DNA of 64,000 nt from Nitrososphaerota archaeon. Lineage in GTDB: Archaea > Thermoproteota > Nitrososphaeria > Nitrososphaerales > Gagatemarchaeaceae. Where the stretch lies: positions 1,640,748-1,704,747 of the forward strand of contig JAFLYY010000001.1 of assembly GCA_029785825.1 (NCBI GenBank), in the 5' to 3' direction. Position numbers and translations under genes: made by a program. Positions 16,960 through 24,975 of this stretch are shown here, piece by piece; within the stretch, counting starts at the first letter, position 1; each line of letters begins with the position of its first letter. The notes beneath the pieces are model-generated. The model did not search any database and was not told the origin of the DNA. It saw only the letters and a list, made by a program, of their open reading frames with translations.

Positions 16960-17406
16960 GTGATGAAGGTTTCTCTCGTTTGGGCAAGCCCTTCTCCGGA
17001 AAGGACTATTGCGATTGCCATGAGGAGATGTTACAGCACGAAACCCATAGAAGACATCGAGGCGGAGCTCGAGCTGAGAGGGGCAGAATACTGGAAGTAC
17101 CTCCTTACGAAGGCCCTCCAGGATAAATCCTTGGATGTCCTTGAGCATTTTACTATGACCCTGCTTGTCGAGGAAACCGGGGACGCCGAGGTCGGGGGGC
17201 TCCTCCAAGGTTTCCCGTACTTACGCGCGACCCACCTCAAAGACTCCGACTGGCTCGTGTCGTTGAACTCCAGGACGCTGGTCGAGTTGTGGCGGAACCC
17301 GATTGGGAAGCAGTTCGCTGGCCTAGTCGTGTCAGAACTTGACACCAGGTCCGTCTGTCCGGTCTTCAATGAAGTCGCTTTTGGAGGGCACACCCGTGCG
17401 GGTTAA
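16960..17406 (+). CDS. ThyX-like paralogue lacking the catalytic RHR motif
   Basis: 148 aa (GTG 16960, or ATG 16963). The order of motifs follows ThyX: an N-terminal strand and helix with IAIAMRRCYS, then DVLEHFTMTLLVEE matching the S-V-L-E-H segment, then DWLVSLNSRTLVELWRNP at the place of the ThyX NARAL..F motif. The RHRxxSxxxxSxR flavin/dUMP motif is absent, so it is unlikely to be an active synthase by itself. It overlaps the true thyX gene downstream, so it may form mixed tetramers with it (inference). Confidence 0.65.
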   Translation: MMKVSLVWASPSPERTIAIAMRRCYSTKPIEDIEAELELRGAEYWKYLLTKALQDKSLDVLEHFTMTLLVEETGDAEVGGLLQGFPYLRATHLKDSDWLVSLNSRTLVELWRNPIGKQFAGLVVSELDTRSVCPVFNEVAFGGHTRAG

Positions 17407-17926
17407 GCTCCTATACAGTACCGATCTGGCCGCCCTCAAGAGGGCCGTGTCTCAGAAGGGCGTGGCCTTCGACTCTGGGGTTATGTTGGACCACGTCGTG
17501 TACATGTTCGAGATAGAGGATTGCAGCAGAGTGACGACCCATCAATTGGTCCGTCACAGGGCAGCTTCATACGATCAGGAGTCGCAGCGGTTCTCGGCCG
17601 CCACCAGAGAGGGGGTGATTACTCCACCGACCATCCAGTCCAACGAGGTTGCGTACAAGGCCTATGACGAGGCCCTCAGGGGTGTCTACTCCGCCTATGA
17701 GAAGATGGTAGCAGCAGGGGTCCCTAAGGAAGACGCCAGGTACATCCTCCCCAGTGCCATCAAGACGAAGCTAATCGTTACACTAAGTGCACGGAGTTTG
17801 ATGCACATGGTTTGGCAGCGGACCGCCCTCCAGGCCCAGTGGGAGATTAGGGAACTCGCCACGGTTCTGCACCGCCTTGCCAAGGAAGCCACCCCTGAAC
17901 TCTGGACAAAGATCATAGAGAGATAG
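17396..17926 (+). CDS. thyX: Flavin-dependent thymidylate synthase ThyX
   Basis: 176 aa from GTG 17396 (VRVKLLYSTD is the typical N-terminus); in-frame ATG 17369 is an alternative. The diagnostic motif reads RHRAASYDQESQRFS, and the C-terminal region ARSLMHMVWQRTALQAQWEIRELA fits the dUMP/FAD-binding helix. The enzyme makes dTMP from dUMP using methylene-folate, FAD and NADPH, supplying DNA precursors. The start overlaps the upstream paralogue by 11 nt, and the phosphomutase gene follows after 2 nt, forming an operon. Confidence 0.92.
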   Translation: MRVKLLYSTDLAALKRAVSQKGVAFDSGVMLDHVVYMFEIEDCSRVTTHQLVRHRAASYDQESQRFSAATREGVITPPTIQSNEVAYKAYDEALRGVYSAYEKMVAAGVPKEDARYILPSAIKTKLIVTLSARSLMHMVWQRTALQAQWEIRELATVLHRLAKEATPELWTKIIER

Positions 17927-17928
17927 CG

Positions 17929-19272
17929 ATGGTCAAGACGTTCGGCACTGCGGGAGTCAGGGGAGTGTTCAACTCCACTCAGACCCCGGAACAAGTATAC
18001 AGGCTTGCTGAAACAATTGCCTTTGCGTCTGGAAGAGGGAGATATGGTGTGGGGTGGGATGGGCGGAAGACGTCCGCCCTCCTCGCGAGGACCGTCCTGG
18101 CTGCCGTCAGTGCCGCCGGGAGTGACGCTGATGTGTTCGGCCTCGTACCCACTCCAGTCCTCGCATATGGGACCAGGTCGCGATCGTGTGTGGCGGGCTT
18201 CGCCGTCACAGCTTCCCATAACCCCCCTGAATTCTCCGGTGTGAAGGTCTTCAACCGTTATGGTATGGAACTCCCGAAGTCTGACGAGGAGAGGATAGAG
18301 CGGGCCATGGCCGTGGAGGTGATGAAGGCAGGGGGGACGTTCGGTGAGTTGGTCCCTGACGAGGAAGTGATTGACGATTATGTCGATGCGATGACGTCTC
18401 GTTATCCGCGGGCCGCCCAGCCCCTGCGCGTCGCCGTGGACTGCGCCAGTGGCCCGGGAGGGCTTGTCACCCCTCTCGTAATGAAGGCGTTGGGGCACGA
18501 GGTGGTGCCGGTGAACGCCCAAGTCTCCTGGCGCTTCCCTGCGAGGCCCCCGGAGCCCACTGCGACCAACCTTGTGGATTTCGCTGCGATGGTCCCGACC
18601 CTAGGGGTCGACTTCGGGTTCGCCCATGACGGAGACGCCGACAGACTCGTCATGGTTGATGCCATGGGTAACGTGGTTCCTGATTCGATTCTCAACGTGC
18701 TAGCGCTACGCGGACTCGGGTTGGCCAACGGCACGGCGGTCATATCTGAGAACACTTCGAACGCCGTCGCCGACGAAGCCGAGAAGCTCGGTTTGCGGGT
18801 GCTCAGGAGCTGTGTGGGGAAGACCTTCGCCGTATTAGCAGCTGAAGGCGGGGTCTTCGCAGCCGAACCGAGCAAGATCGTGGACCCGAAATGGGGACTT
18901 TGGGAAGATGGGATTAATGCGTCGGCCCTAATCGCGACCCTGCTCTCCTCTAACCGGGGGCTCCTTGGGAGCGTGACCCAGGAAGTCAAGTGGAAGTATC
19001 GGCAGATGAACCTCCGAGTCCCGGTGAGAATGGATTTCCTGGCCGCCGAGGCGAAGGAGTCGTTCAGGCGGCTCGGCATAGCCGAAGAGAGGACTCTGGA
19101 TGGATTGAAGCTTGTGCTCGAAGATGGTTCCTGGGTGATGTTCAGACCGTCAGGGACCGAGCCGATAACCCGGCTCTATTGCGAGTCGCGCGACGTGCAG
19201 GTGCTAGATGCGCTGGTCCAGCTTGGGACACAGTGCGTGGAGTCGTCGAGAGACACCCGTATCGCTGCATAG
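17929..19272 (+). CDS. Phosphohexomutase (phosphoglucosamine/phosphomannomutase family)
   Basis: 447 aa, normal length for the archaeal alpha-D-phosphohexomutase family. The phosphoserine loop is VTASHNPPEFSG, the metal loop DGDADR, and the C-terminal phosphate-binding loop RPSGTEPITR. It interconverts 1- and 6-phosphates of glucosamine, mannose or glucose for nucleotide-sugar synthesis. Glucosamine, mannose and glucose specificity cannot be separated by eye. The ATG follows the thyX stop by 2 nt. Confidence 0.9.
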   Translation: MVKTFGTAGVRGVFNSTQTPEQVYRLAETIAFASGRGRYGVGWDGRKTSALLARTVLAAVSAAGSDADVFGLVPTPVLAYGTRSRSCVAGFAVTASHNPPEFSGVKVFNRYGMELPKSDEERIERAMAVEVMKAGGTFGELVPDEEVIDDYVDAMTSRYPRAAQPLRVAVDCASGPGGLVTPLVMKALGHEVVPVNAQVSWRFPARPPEPTATNLVDFAAMVPTLGVDFGFAHDGDADRLVMVDAMGNVVPDSILNVLALRGLGLANGTAVISENTSNAVADEAEKLGLRVLRSCVGKTFAVLAAEGGVFAAEPSKIVDPKWGLWEDGINASALIATLLSSNRGLLGSVTQEVKWKYRQMNLRVPVRMDFLAAEAKESFRRLGIAEERTLDGLKLVLEDGSWVMFRPSGTEPITRLYCESRDVQVLDALVQLGTQCVESSRDTRIAA

Positions 19273-19321
19273 GCCTACGGCCTCCTTGCGTGATGAGGGA
19301 CTCGATAAATACGCCTGAGGT

Positions 19322-20803
19322 GTGCGCCGTTTTGTGTCGGAGCCCAAGGCTATAGCGAAAGTGCTGGCGTCAGGGTACATGCTTGACGCCAGGGCCTTCG
19401 ATATGATTAGTTCGCTCCCGGCGGGGACCGACGCCGATGGTCTGGTGGAGAAGCTCCTTGAGCAGAAGGCGGCGATGCCAACAGAAGCGAGAGTCATCAC
19501 TGAGGACGACGTTGCGAGATTAATCCCCCGCGAGGCACCGCCAGTCCGCGAGGCACCCGAAGAACGCGCTCCGGCAGAGCTCGAGGTCCTTTCCGACCCG
19601 ACGCAGGCCATAGCACCCGCTGAGGGAGCTGAGGGTTTCGGCAAGCTCTTCCATGACAGATATCGTCGGCTCTTTTCCATAGTACAAGAGCGACTCGACA
19701 CCCGGGAGAGCGCGACCGTGGCGACCACCAAGAACCTGGCACCAGGAAAGAAGGTCATGGTAGCCGGATTACTGGCAGACCGTTCGAGCAGGAGAGGAAG
19801 CGTTGAGATCAGGGTCGACGACCCGACGGGCACCCTGAAAGCGGCCTGCCAAGACGCGCTGGTGGAGAAGGCGGCTTTGGAGGCTCCCTTGGACAGCATG
19901 GTGGTGGTTGAAGTTGCGCGCGCGAAGTCTGGGTCATTGTTCGTCGATTCCCTTGTTCTTCCCGACGTCCCTGGGCACCGGGTCGTCTCCGCCTCTCACC
20001 GCGTCTATGCGGTCCTTCTCTCAGACCTGCACATAGGGAGCAGGATGTTCCTGGCTGACGACTTCCACCGTTTCATTCAGTGGCTCAATGGGAACCTAGG
20101 AGACAGGGATATAGTCGGCCGCATCAAGTATCTGGTAGTAGCCGGGGACTTGATCGATGGGGTCGGGGTCTACCCAGGCCAGGAGTTCCAGCTCGCGGAA
20201 AGGGATCCGAAGAAGCAGTACGAAATGGCTGGTGAGCTCCTCGCTCGGGTGCCCAACCACATCCAGATTGTCCTCTCCCCCGGCAACCATGACACTGTGA
20301 GGCAGGCCCTTCCGCAGCCTGCGGTCCCCATAGACATGGCCGAGTCGCTCTATGCGATGGACAACGTCAGATGGGTCGGAGATCCCGCCTATGTCAAACT
20401 ACATGGGGTGAGCTTTCTGCTCTACCATGGAAAGAGCCTAGATGACGTCATAGCTACGACGCCGAACCTGGCCTACGACAGGCCGACAGACGCCATGAAG
20501 CTCCTCCTCAGGGCGAGGCACCTCGCGCCCACCTATGGGAAGAGAACCGCCCTCTCGCCCGAGGTTCGGGACTACATGGTAGTGGACCGGGTCCCTGATG
20601 TCTTTCATGCAGGACATGTGCACACCTATGGGGAGCTCACCTACAGGGGGACGTTGTTAGTTAATTCAGGGACGTGGCAGGCACAGACCAATTTCCAGAT
20701 GAATATGGGGCTCGAGCCCACGCCCAGCGTCGTCCCTGTGGTGGACCTTTCCCGGCTCGAAGTGGTGCGACGCAACTTCGGCGCAGCAGGGTTTGCTTCC
20801 TAG
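19322..20803 (+). CDS. polB: DNA polymerase D small subunit DP1
   Basis: 493 aa, partner of the DP2 subunit at 2514-5978. It has an OB-fold region (about residues 140-215) and a C-terminal calcineurin-like phosphoesterase domain with all metal motifs: SDLHIGS, VAGDLIDG, SPGNHD, and HAGHVHTYG. In archaea this domain supplies the Mre11-like 3'-5' proofreading exonuclease. The N-terminal region with RVITEDDVARLI is the flexible linker type. A TATA-like gataaatac (19304-19312) about 15-18 nt upstream suggests a nearly leaderless GTG start. It converges with orc1, overlapping by 4 nt. Confidence 0.95.
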   Translation: MRRFVSEPKAIAKVLASGYMLDARAFDMISSLPAGTDADGLVEKLLEQKAAMPTEARVITEDDVARLIPREAPPVREAPEERAPAELEVLSDPTQAIAPAEGAEGFGKLFHDRYRRLFSIVQERLDTRESATVATTKNLAPGKKVMVAGLLADRSSRRGSVEIRVDDPTGTLKAACQDALVEKAALEAPLDSMVVVEVARAKSGSLFVDSLVLPDVPGHRVVSASHRVYAVLLSDLHIGSRMFLADDFHRFIQWLNGNLGDRDIVGRIKYLVVAGDLIDGVGVYPGQEFQLAERDPKKQYEMAGELLARVPNHIQIVLSPGNHDTVRQALPQPAVPIDMAESLYAMDNVRWVGDPAYVKLHGVSFLLYHGKSLDDVIATTPNLAYDRPTDAMKLLLRARHLAPTYGKRTALSPEVRDYMVVDRVPDVFHAGHVHTYGELTYRGTLLVNSGTWQAQTNFQMNMGLEPTPSVVPVVDLSRLEVVRRNFGAAGFAS

Positions 20804-21993
20804 CTGGTGGCGCCGAATGTCGGGTCTTCCGACAGCGTCTTCTCGAGCGTTTCTTCGTCTATCAGGAGCTGAATTTTCTTCGTCCTACCCCGCCTCCCCT
20901 TGCTGACCACCGAGGCCTCAACGAGCCCCAGGAGATCGAGGTCCCCGAGTATCCCACTAAGCCTTCGTTGTGTCAGGACCTCCAGCCCGAGCTTCTTGCA
21001 GAGGTTACTGTAGGCAAGATAGAGTTCTCCGGTGTTCGTCCCTCCTTTGAATCTAGAGACCGCGAGGAGTATTGCTTTGTTCTGGACCGGGAGGGACCTG
21101 ATCGCTTCGTCTATCCTGTCGACTTCCATCTTATCGGAGGCCTTTTTGATGCAGGTATCGTCAATCTCTTTGAGACCCTCGCGTTCCGCTACCTCCCCCG
21201 CTATCCTCAGGAGGTCGATGGCCCGCCTCGCGTCGCCATGCTCCGATCCTGCCATGGCAGCACACAGATTGATGGCTGCGGGAGAGGCGACTCCTGGCCT
21301 GAATGCCACGCCCGCCCTCTCTGTAAGTATCTCCCTGAGCTCTTCGACGGCATATGGTGGGAAGACGAGCTCTTCTTCGCTGAGGCTGCTCAGGACCCGG
21401 GGGTCGAGCCCTTCTTTGAACTTCAGGTCGTTCGAAATCCCTACCATTGCGAGAAACCCGGGTGACAGTTTGTTTCCAGAGCGGGTGAAGGCATAGAGTA
21501 TGTCATCGCCAAAGAGCTTCACAAGATAATCTATCTCGTCGAGGACCAGGACCACTTTCTTCTTGTTGGTCCTTATGTTCTCCGAAATCCTGTCTATGAC
21601 CTCCCCTATCGCAAGGCCTGTGAGTGGTATCTGTTTGTCCTTACTCAGATTGAGTGCGCGTGCGAAATCTGCAAGTGTTCTGTACTCGCCGTCTGCCAGA
21701 CGGGTGTTGACATAAGCGAGGACCAGGTTTGGGTTGTTGGCTTCGGCCTTGAGCTTCGCAAGGACATAGTTGGTGACTGCTGTCTTTCCAGTCCCGGTCT
21801 TTCCGTAGAGTAGGAGGTTCGAGGGCTTCGAGCCTCTGAGGATTGGCGCGAGGATTTGGGCGACGGCCCTAGTCTGGGGGTCGCGGAACGGGAGATGGAC
21901 GGGGACATAATCGGGACTGAGGGCGTCCCTGTTGACGAAAAGTGGCTTACCTTCCTTCGCCCTGCGAAAAATCTCGTCGATGGCCTCGGACAA
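20800..21993 (-). CDS. orc1: Orc1/Cdc6 replication initiator
   Basis: 397 aa AAA+ protein from TTG 21993. Walker A is GKTGTGKT (residues 64-71); Walker B is VVLVLDEIDYL; sensor 1 and arginine-finger regions follow (AMVGISNDLKF, DPRVLSSL). The C-terminal winged helix (about 300-390, with TQRRLSGILGDLDLLGLVE) binds origin recognition boxes. It would mark the origin and recruit MCM. An ORB-like repeat sits immediately upstream of its start, consistent with autoregulation, and the proposed origin is about 2 kb away. Confidence 0.95.
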   Translation of the reverse strand: MSEAIDEIFRRAKEGKPLFVNRDALSPDYVPVHLPFRDPQTRAVAQILAPILRGSKPSNLLLYGKTGTGKTAVTNYVLAKLKAEANNPNLVLAYVNTRLADGEYRTLADFARALNLSKDKQIPLTGLAIGEVIDRISENIRTNKKKVVLVLDEIDYLVKLFGDDILYAFTRSGNKLSPGFLAMVGISNDLKFKEGLDPRVLSSLSEEELVFPPYAVEELREILTERAGVAFRPGVASPAAINLCAAMAGSEHGDARRAIDLLRIAGEVAEREGLKEIDDTCIKKASDKMEVDRIDEAIRSLPVQNKAILLAVSRFKGGTNTGELYLAYSNLCKKLGLEVLTQRRLSGILGDLDLLGLVEASVVSKGRRGRTKKIQLLIDEETLEKTLSEDPTFGATS

Positions 21994-21997
21994 TTGT

Positions 21998-22020
21998 GAA
22001 CAGTGGAAACACTGGTCTAG
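21998..22020. promoter_or_regulatory. ORB-like dyad upstream of orc1
   Basis: Contains the perfect dyad CAGTG-GAAA-CACTG (22001-22014), the same core found in the repeats at 24212-24550. Located 5-27 bases upstream of the orc1 start codon, where bound Orc1 would block transcription. Confidence 0.6.
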
Positions 22021-22152
22021 ATAGGTGTTTTTGGTTTGCCACCGTACGCCCCCATCGTGGTTAGGGGTTGCGCGCCCAATAACTAGCTAGAAGCATGATA
22101 TATATCACCATAGTTAATGGAAAAGAGAAATTAGTCCTGCCCCGTCGGTTGG

Positions 22153-22290
22153 GTGAACACGGCTGTCGACGCCAAGATCGGACTTGGTTTGTTCTTCGTC
22201 TCGGCGGCCCTTTCTGTATTCGCGACCCCGGCCGCGGTGTGTGGCATCTACGTGGGCGCCTCGGGCCCTATTGGCGGCGGCCCCTCTTAA
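22153..22290 (+). CDS. Putative 45-residue membrane or secreted peptide
   Basis: A GTG-started 46-codon frame encodes a short charged N-terminus (NTAVDAKIG), one hydrophobic helix with LGLFFVSAALSVFATPAAV, and a glycine-rich tail ending GPIGGGPS. The composition is that of a small anchored or secreted peptide. A TATA-like gatatatatc lies at 22098-22107. There is no clear ribosome site and the frame is short, so it could be chance. It converges with the HTH gene to the right. Otherwise the spacer between orc1 and 22308 holds only the ORB-like dyad. Confidence 0.35.
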   Translation: MNTAVDAKIGLGLFFVSAALSVFATPAAVCGIYVGASGPIGGGPS

Positions 22291-22307
22291 CCGGGAGCGC
22301 CCTCGCC

Positions 22308-23438
22308 CTATTTTTGGAACGGAATGGCGGAAGCTTTCTGAAGCGCCCGCTCTATTTGTCTCGCGTTGAATTTCCATTCGCCGTTCTGGCGCATGTTGTA
22401 GGGTATAGTGAACCAAAACGCTTCTGTGGGTTTGACGAAGCTCAACTCCGGCTTTGATGGTAGGTTTGGGGCGGCCAGGTCGATGTAGCTTGACATATTG
22501 ACCATGTCAGCCACTGGCACGTAAAGCATTGTGACGTAGTCTCCGTTTCGGAGCAGGTCTTCCACCCAGAGAAAGGGTATCTTGCTTACCGCCGCCTGTA
22601 CCTCTTTGAACTCCTGCCTGCCGAGCCCTCTGAAGGCCAATCGGGTGATGACTGTGGAGTGGACTGGTCTTTTGACTAGGTCTTGGGCCCACCGGATACG
22701 ATAGGACGGAACCAGGTTCCATTTCTGTATGTGCGTGCGATAGTGATATTCAAGGGTCTTCTGGTGCAGCTTGAGTTTCCTGGCAATATCCGTGAGGTGC
22801 TGGAGCGAGTCTTTTTGGAGCTCCTTTATCACGAGAAGGTCGTAGAGGTCGAAGTCGGCAATCCTGGGTTTGGGCTCGGCAGGAAACAGGGATGGTGGCT
22901 GGTCAGCTACCTTGTCCCATTCGACTTCCCACCTCCCTGATCTGAAGTTGAAGAACCGGGGGTCCATGGCCTTGTGCTTGCTGGCCGCGACTTGCTCCAA
23001 GTCGAACCCTCTGAGGATGCCTTTGGCCACGAGGTCGGAGAGGAAGCCCCTGTATTGCTCCGTCGTTCCTTCAGGAAGGGCGAAGAGTGTGACGTAGTTC
23101 CCTTGCGGTACGAGTTTGCCAAAGTATGTGAGATACCCTACCTCGTTCATCGCCTTGAGTATCTGGGGGGCCACACCATAGTACGGCTTCGTGAAGTCGA
23201 GGGAGCCCCAGTGAAGAGAAAGTCCGAGTTTGTCGAAGTCGACTTCTGCGTGGAATTTGAACCCTAGGCGCCCGAAGCGCTTCTTGATTTTGTACCTTAT
23301 GGTCTCTTGGTGCGCGCCCGTCATGCGGGAGATTTGGGCTACGTTCCTGGGTCCTGCCTGGCCGATGGCGGCGATGATCTTTGCTTCGAGATTGGGTGAT
23401 TCATCTCTGAGTTTCTGAATTGACTTCGCACGAGACAA
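22308..23438 (-). CDS. Regulator with two tandem helix-turn-helix modules
   Basis: 376 aa built from two related halves. Each half begins with an HTH (RNVAQISRMTGAHQETIRYKI near residue 34; QHLTDIARKLKLHQKTLEYHY near 220) followed by an Lrp/AsnC-like alpha/beta sensor region with a repeated aromatic pattern (GNYVTLFALPEG; GDYVTMLYVPVA). It looks like an internal duplication of a one-HTH transcription regulator. It lies between orc1 and the proposed origin; a local role is possible but unproven. No ligand site can be named. Confidence 0.75.
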   Translation of the reverse strand: MSRAKSIQKLRDESPNLEAKIIAAIGQAGPRNVAQISRMTGAHQETIRYKIKKRFGRLGFKFHAEVDFDKLGLSLHWGSLDFTKPYYGVAPQILKAMNEVGYLTYFGKLVPQGNYVTLFALPEGTTEQYRGFLSDLVAKGILRGFDLEQVAASKHKAMDPRFFNFRSGRWEVEWDKVADQPPSLFPAEPKPRIADFDLYDLLVIKELQKDSLQHLTDIARKLKLHQKTLEYHYRTHIQKWNLVPSYRIRWAQDLVKRPVHSTVITRLAFRGLGRQEFKEVQAAVSKIPFLWVEDLLRNGDYVTMLYVPVADMVNMSSYIDLAAPNLPSKPELSFVKPTEAFWFTIPYNMRQNGEWKFNARQIERALQKASAIPFQK

Positions 23439-23651
23439 CGGTGTTTTAGTTAGTCTACGATTGAGTAATTAAATGTGCTATGCTTTGTGCTTGGTAAAAC
23501 CCGGGGGGCACCCCCAGCCATGCCCCTCGTGGTTCGAGGGACTCATCCGTCTCGGGGCCGGCGCTTATCTTGGTCCTCGTGTCCCCTGGGCGCGCTTTCC
23601 CTTCCTGAAGACGCCGTCTGGATCTGTGGTGCCGTTATGAAGTGGCCGCGT

Positions 23652-24068
23652 CTACCTTTCGGCGATTTGGGCGGGCTTCAGGTACACCCGTCGGTACACC
23701 CAGGAGTTCCCGAATTTCTCCCGTCTGATCTGTTGTCTGTCCGCTAGGCGAGACAGATAGGTAGAGATGGTGCTCAGTTTCACGGGCTGGCCGTATTTCT
23801 CTTCGATCTCCCTAGCCACGTCGGATGACGAAAAGTCTCCTGTCGCGAACGTGGTTTCCAGGAGCGTCTGCACTCTGCCGAAGAACGTCAGTTGGTCGGG
23901 GGCCTGAACCCGTGGTTCGGCAGCAAGGTCCATCATTTCGAGAGCGTCCATTGTCCGCATCAGGTCGCTCCTTGTTACTGGTCCTTCGATGGTGTGAAAG
24001 GTCTTGCGTCTGTGGTCGTCCTCTAGTTCGAACTTTACCCGTCTAATCAAACCCAGTATGCTTGCCAC
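23652..24068 (-). CDS. Winged-helix protein next to origin
   Basis: 138 aa. The C-terminal half is a winged helix: FSSSDVAREIEEKYGQPVKLSTISTYLSRLADRQQIRREKFGNSWVYRR, i.e. a recognition helix followed by a basic wing. The N-terminal half is helical and charged, perhaps for dimerisation. It is transcribed away from the origin-like region, and its start is 30-140 nt from the first GTTCACA repeats, so those may also be its promoter elements. Possible origin-binding or transcription factor; not identified further. Confidence 0.7.
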   Translation of the reverse strand: MASILGLIRRVKFELEDDHRRKTFHTIEGPVTRSDLMRTMDALEMMDLAAEPRVQAPDQLTFFGRVQTLLETTFATGDFSSSDVAREIEEKYGQPVKLSTISTYLSRLADRQQIRREKFGNSWVYRRVYLKPAQIAER

Positions 24069-24211
24069 TTGGGGTGCCCCATTTAGCGCTGGCTGGTGTG
24101 AACTTGTGAACTGCGTAGTCAGTTAGTTTGACTTCGGTATGATAGCAGCAGGTGGGTTCACAGCGGTTCACAGCGGCCTCGCTGAAGGCTGGGAGAAAAG
24201 GGCTCTGAACT

Positions 24212-24237
24212 GGTTCCATTGGAAACAGAGGGGTCGG
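24212..24237 (+). repeat. ORB-like element A
   Basis: GGTTCCATTGGAAACAGAGG followed by GGTCGG; it has the dyad TTCCATTGGAAA plus a 3' G string, close to the archaeal origin recognition box. Confidence 0.7.
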
Positions 24238-24270
24238 AATCGGGCCGTTCACAGGTTCTAAGACTGGAAT

Positions 24271-24295
24271 GGCTCCAGTGGAAACACTGGGCTCC
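24271..24295 (+). repeat. ORB-like element B
   Basis: Contains CCAGTGGAAACACTGG, a perfect dyad around GAAA, the same core as the element upstream of orc1. Confidence 0.7.
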
Positions 24296-24339
24296 AGGGC
24301 GGGGTGACTTGCCGTCGTCCCTCGCCTTTGTTCACAGTC

Positions 24340-24373
24340 GCCCCCCCACCCCGCCGTTTCCAATGGAGTTTGG
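24340..24373 (-). repeat. ORB-like element C (inverted)
   Basis: On the minus strand the core CTCCATTGGAAACGGCGGGG is followed by a long G run (seven consecutive Gs). Its orientation is opposite to A and B. Confidence 0.7.
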
Positions 24374-24512
24374 TTCCTGAGCGGGTCGGCGGTCGGTGTG
24401 GTTACTGTCGAGTTCTTGTGATTACGTATTAGACCCCAAGGCATATCTGTCGTGACCGGCAATCGAGAGCGGGCTCCTTTACTTACGTAATGACATCACA
24501 TCCCTGGGGCCC

Positions 24513-24550
24513 CTTTACAATGGAAACAAACGAAAAAGAGGGGAGGGAGG
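24513..24550 (+). repeat. ORB-like element D (half-dyad)
   Basis: TTTACAATGGAAACAAACG then an A-rich and G-rich tail. Only the right half of the dyad is well conserved, but the TGGAAAC core and G string remain. Confidence 0.55.
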
Positions 24551-24975
24551 GACTTCTTTGAAAGCCGGCCCTCAACAGGACTTCCACGCCGAGCCTTCGC
24601 AAACTCTGCCTGGGGCGTCCCCGAGGACGACGATCCTAACAACAGCCAAGAAGAAACCGTCATAAACGGAGGCATCCACTCGTAGCAGCCAGTTCGAACG
24701 CACGGGGGTACAACCCCCTCACACAATCAAAACAAGCAGCACGATTCAAAGGCCCCGAAACACCACCTGGTCCCTCTAGCATCGAACCAAACGAGTGGCC
24801 TTTACCCGAGCGAGTTTCCCCTCTTTGACCACACGCCCAGCAGAAGCACGCCCCTCACGGCGCTTCCTCCACTTGCCCCAACCCCATTTGTTGACGAACC
24901 TCGCCAGCAAGGACGGGTCAACGCCCCGCATAAGAGACTTGGGGCCCACAGGAGAAAAACAACACTCGTCAGCGC

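Larger units (their letters stand above)
24097..24337. repeat. GTTCACA repeat cluster in origin
   Basis: GTTCACA or its complement TGTGAAC occurs at 24097-24103, 24105-24111, 24156-24162, 24166-24172, 24247-24253 and 24330-24336; the last four read GTTCACAG. Two copies form a tandem 10-bp repeat (24155-24176). One more copy adjoins the orc1 start (21995-22001). Binding protein unknown. Confidence 0.55.
24090..24560. other. Putative chromosomal replication origin (oriC)
   Basis: A gene-free stretch near orc1 with at least four ORB-like elements sharing the core TGGAAAC: 24212-24237, 24271-24295, 24340-24373 (opposite orientation) and 24513-24550, three followed by G-rich strings as in Pyrococcus and Sulfolobus ORBs. 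A second repeat, GTTCACA, occurs six times between 24097 and 24337. Opposed ORBs flanking a short segment are the usual geometry of an archaeal origin. Open frames here (24043-24462, 24496-24726, 24795-25088) have no coding character. 24560-24975 shows nothing else. Confidence 0.75.

Noticed and set aside
16906..17208. N-terminal extension of the dienelactone hydrolase frame
   Set aside because: It overlaps the divergent ThyX-like gene and shows no similarity to hydrolases; the TTG at 16905 fits the promoter.
24043..24462. 139-codon open frame across the proposed origin (minus strand)
   Set aside because: Composition is Pro/Thr-rich, it overlaps the winged-helix gene and all ORB-like repeats, and no motif is visible.
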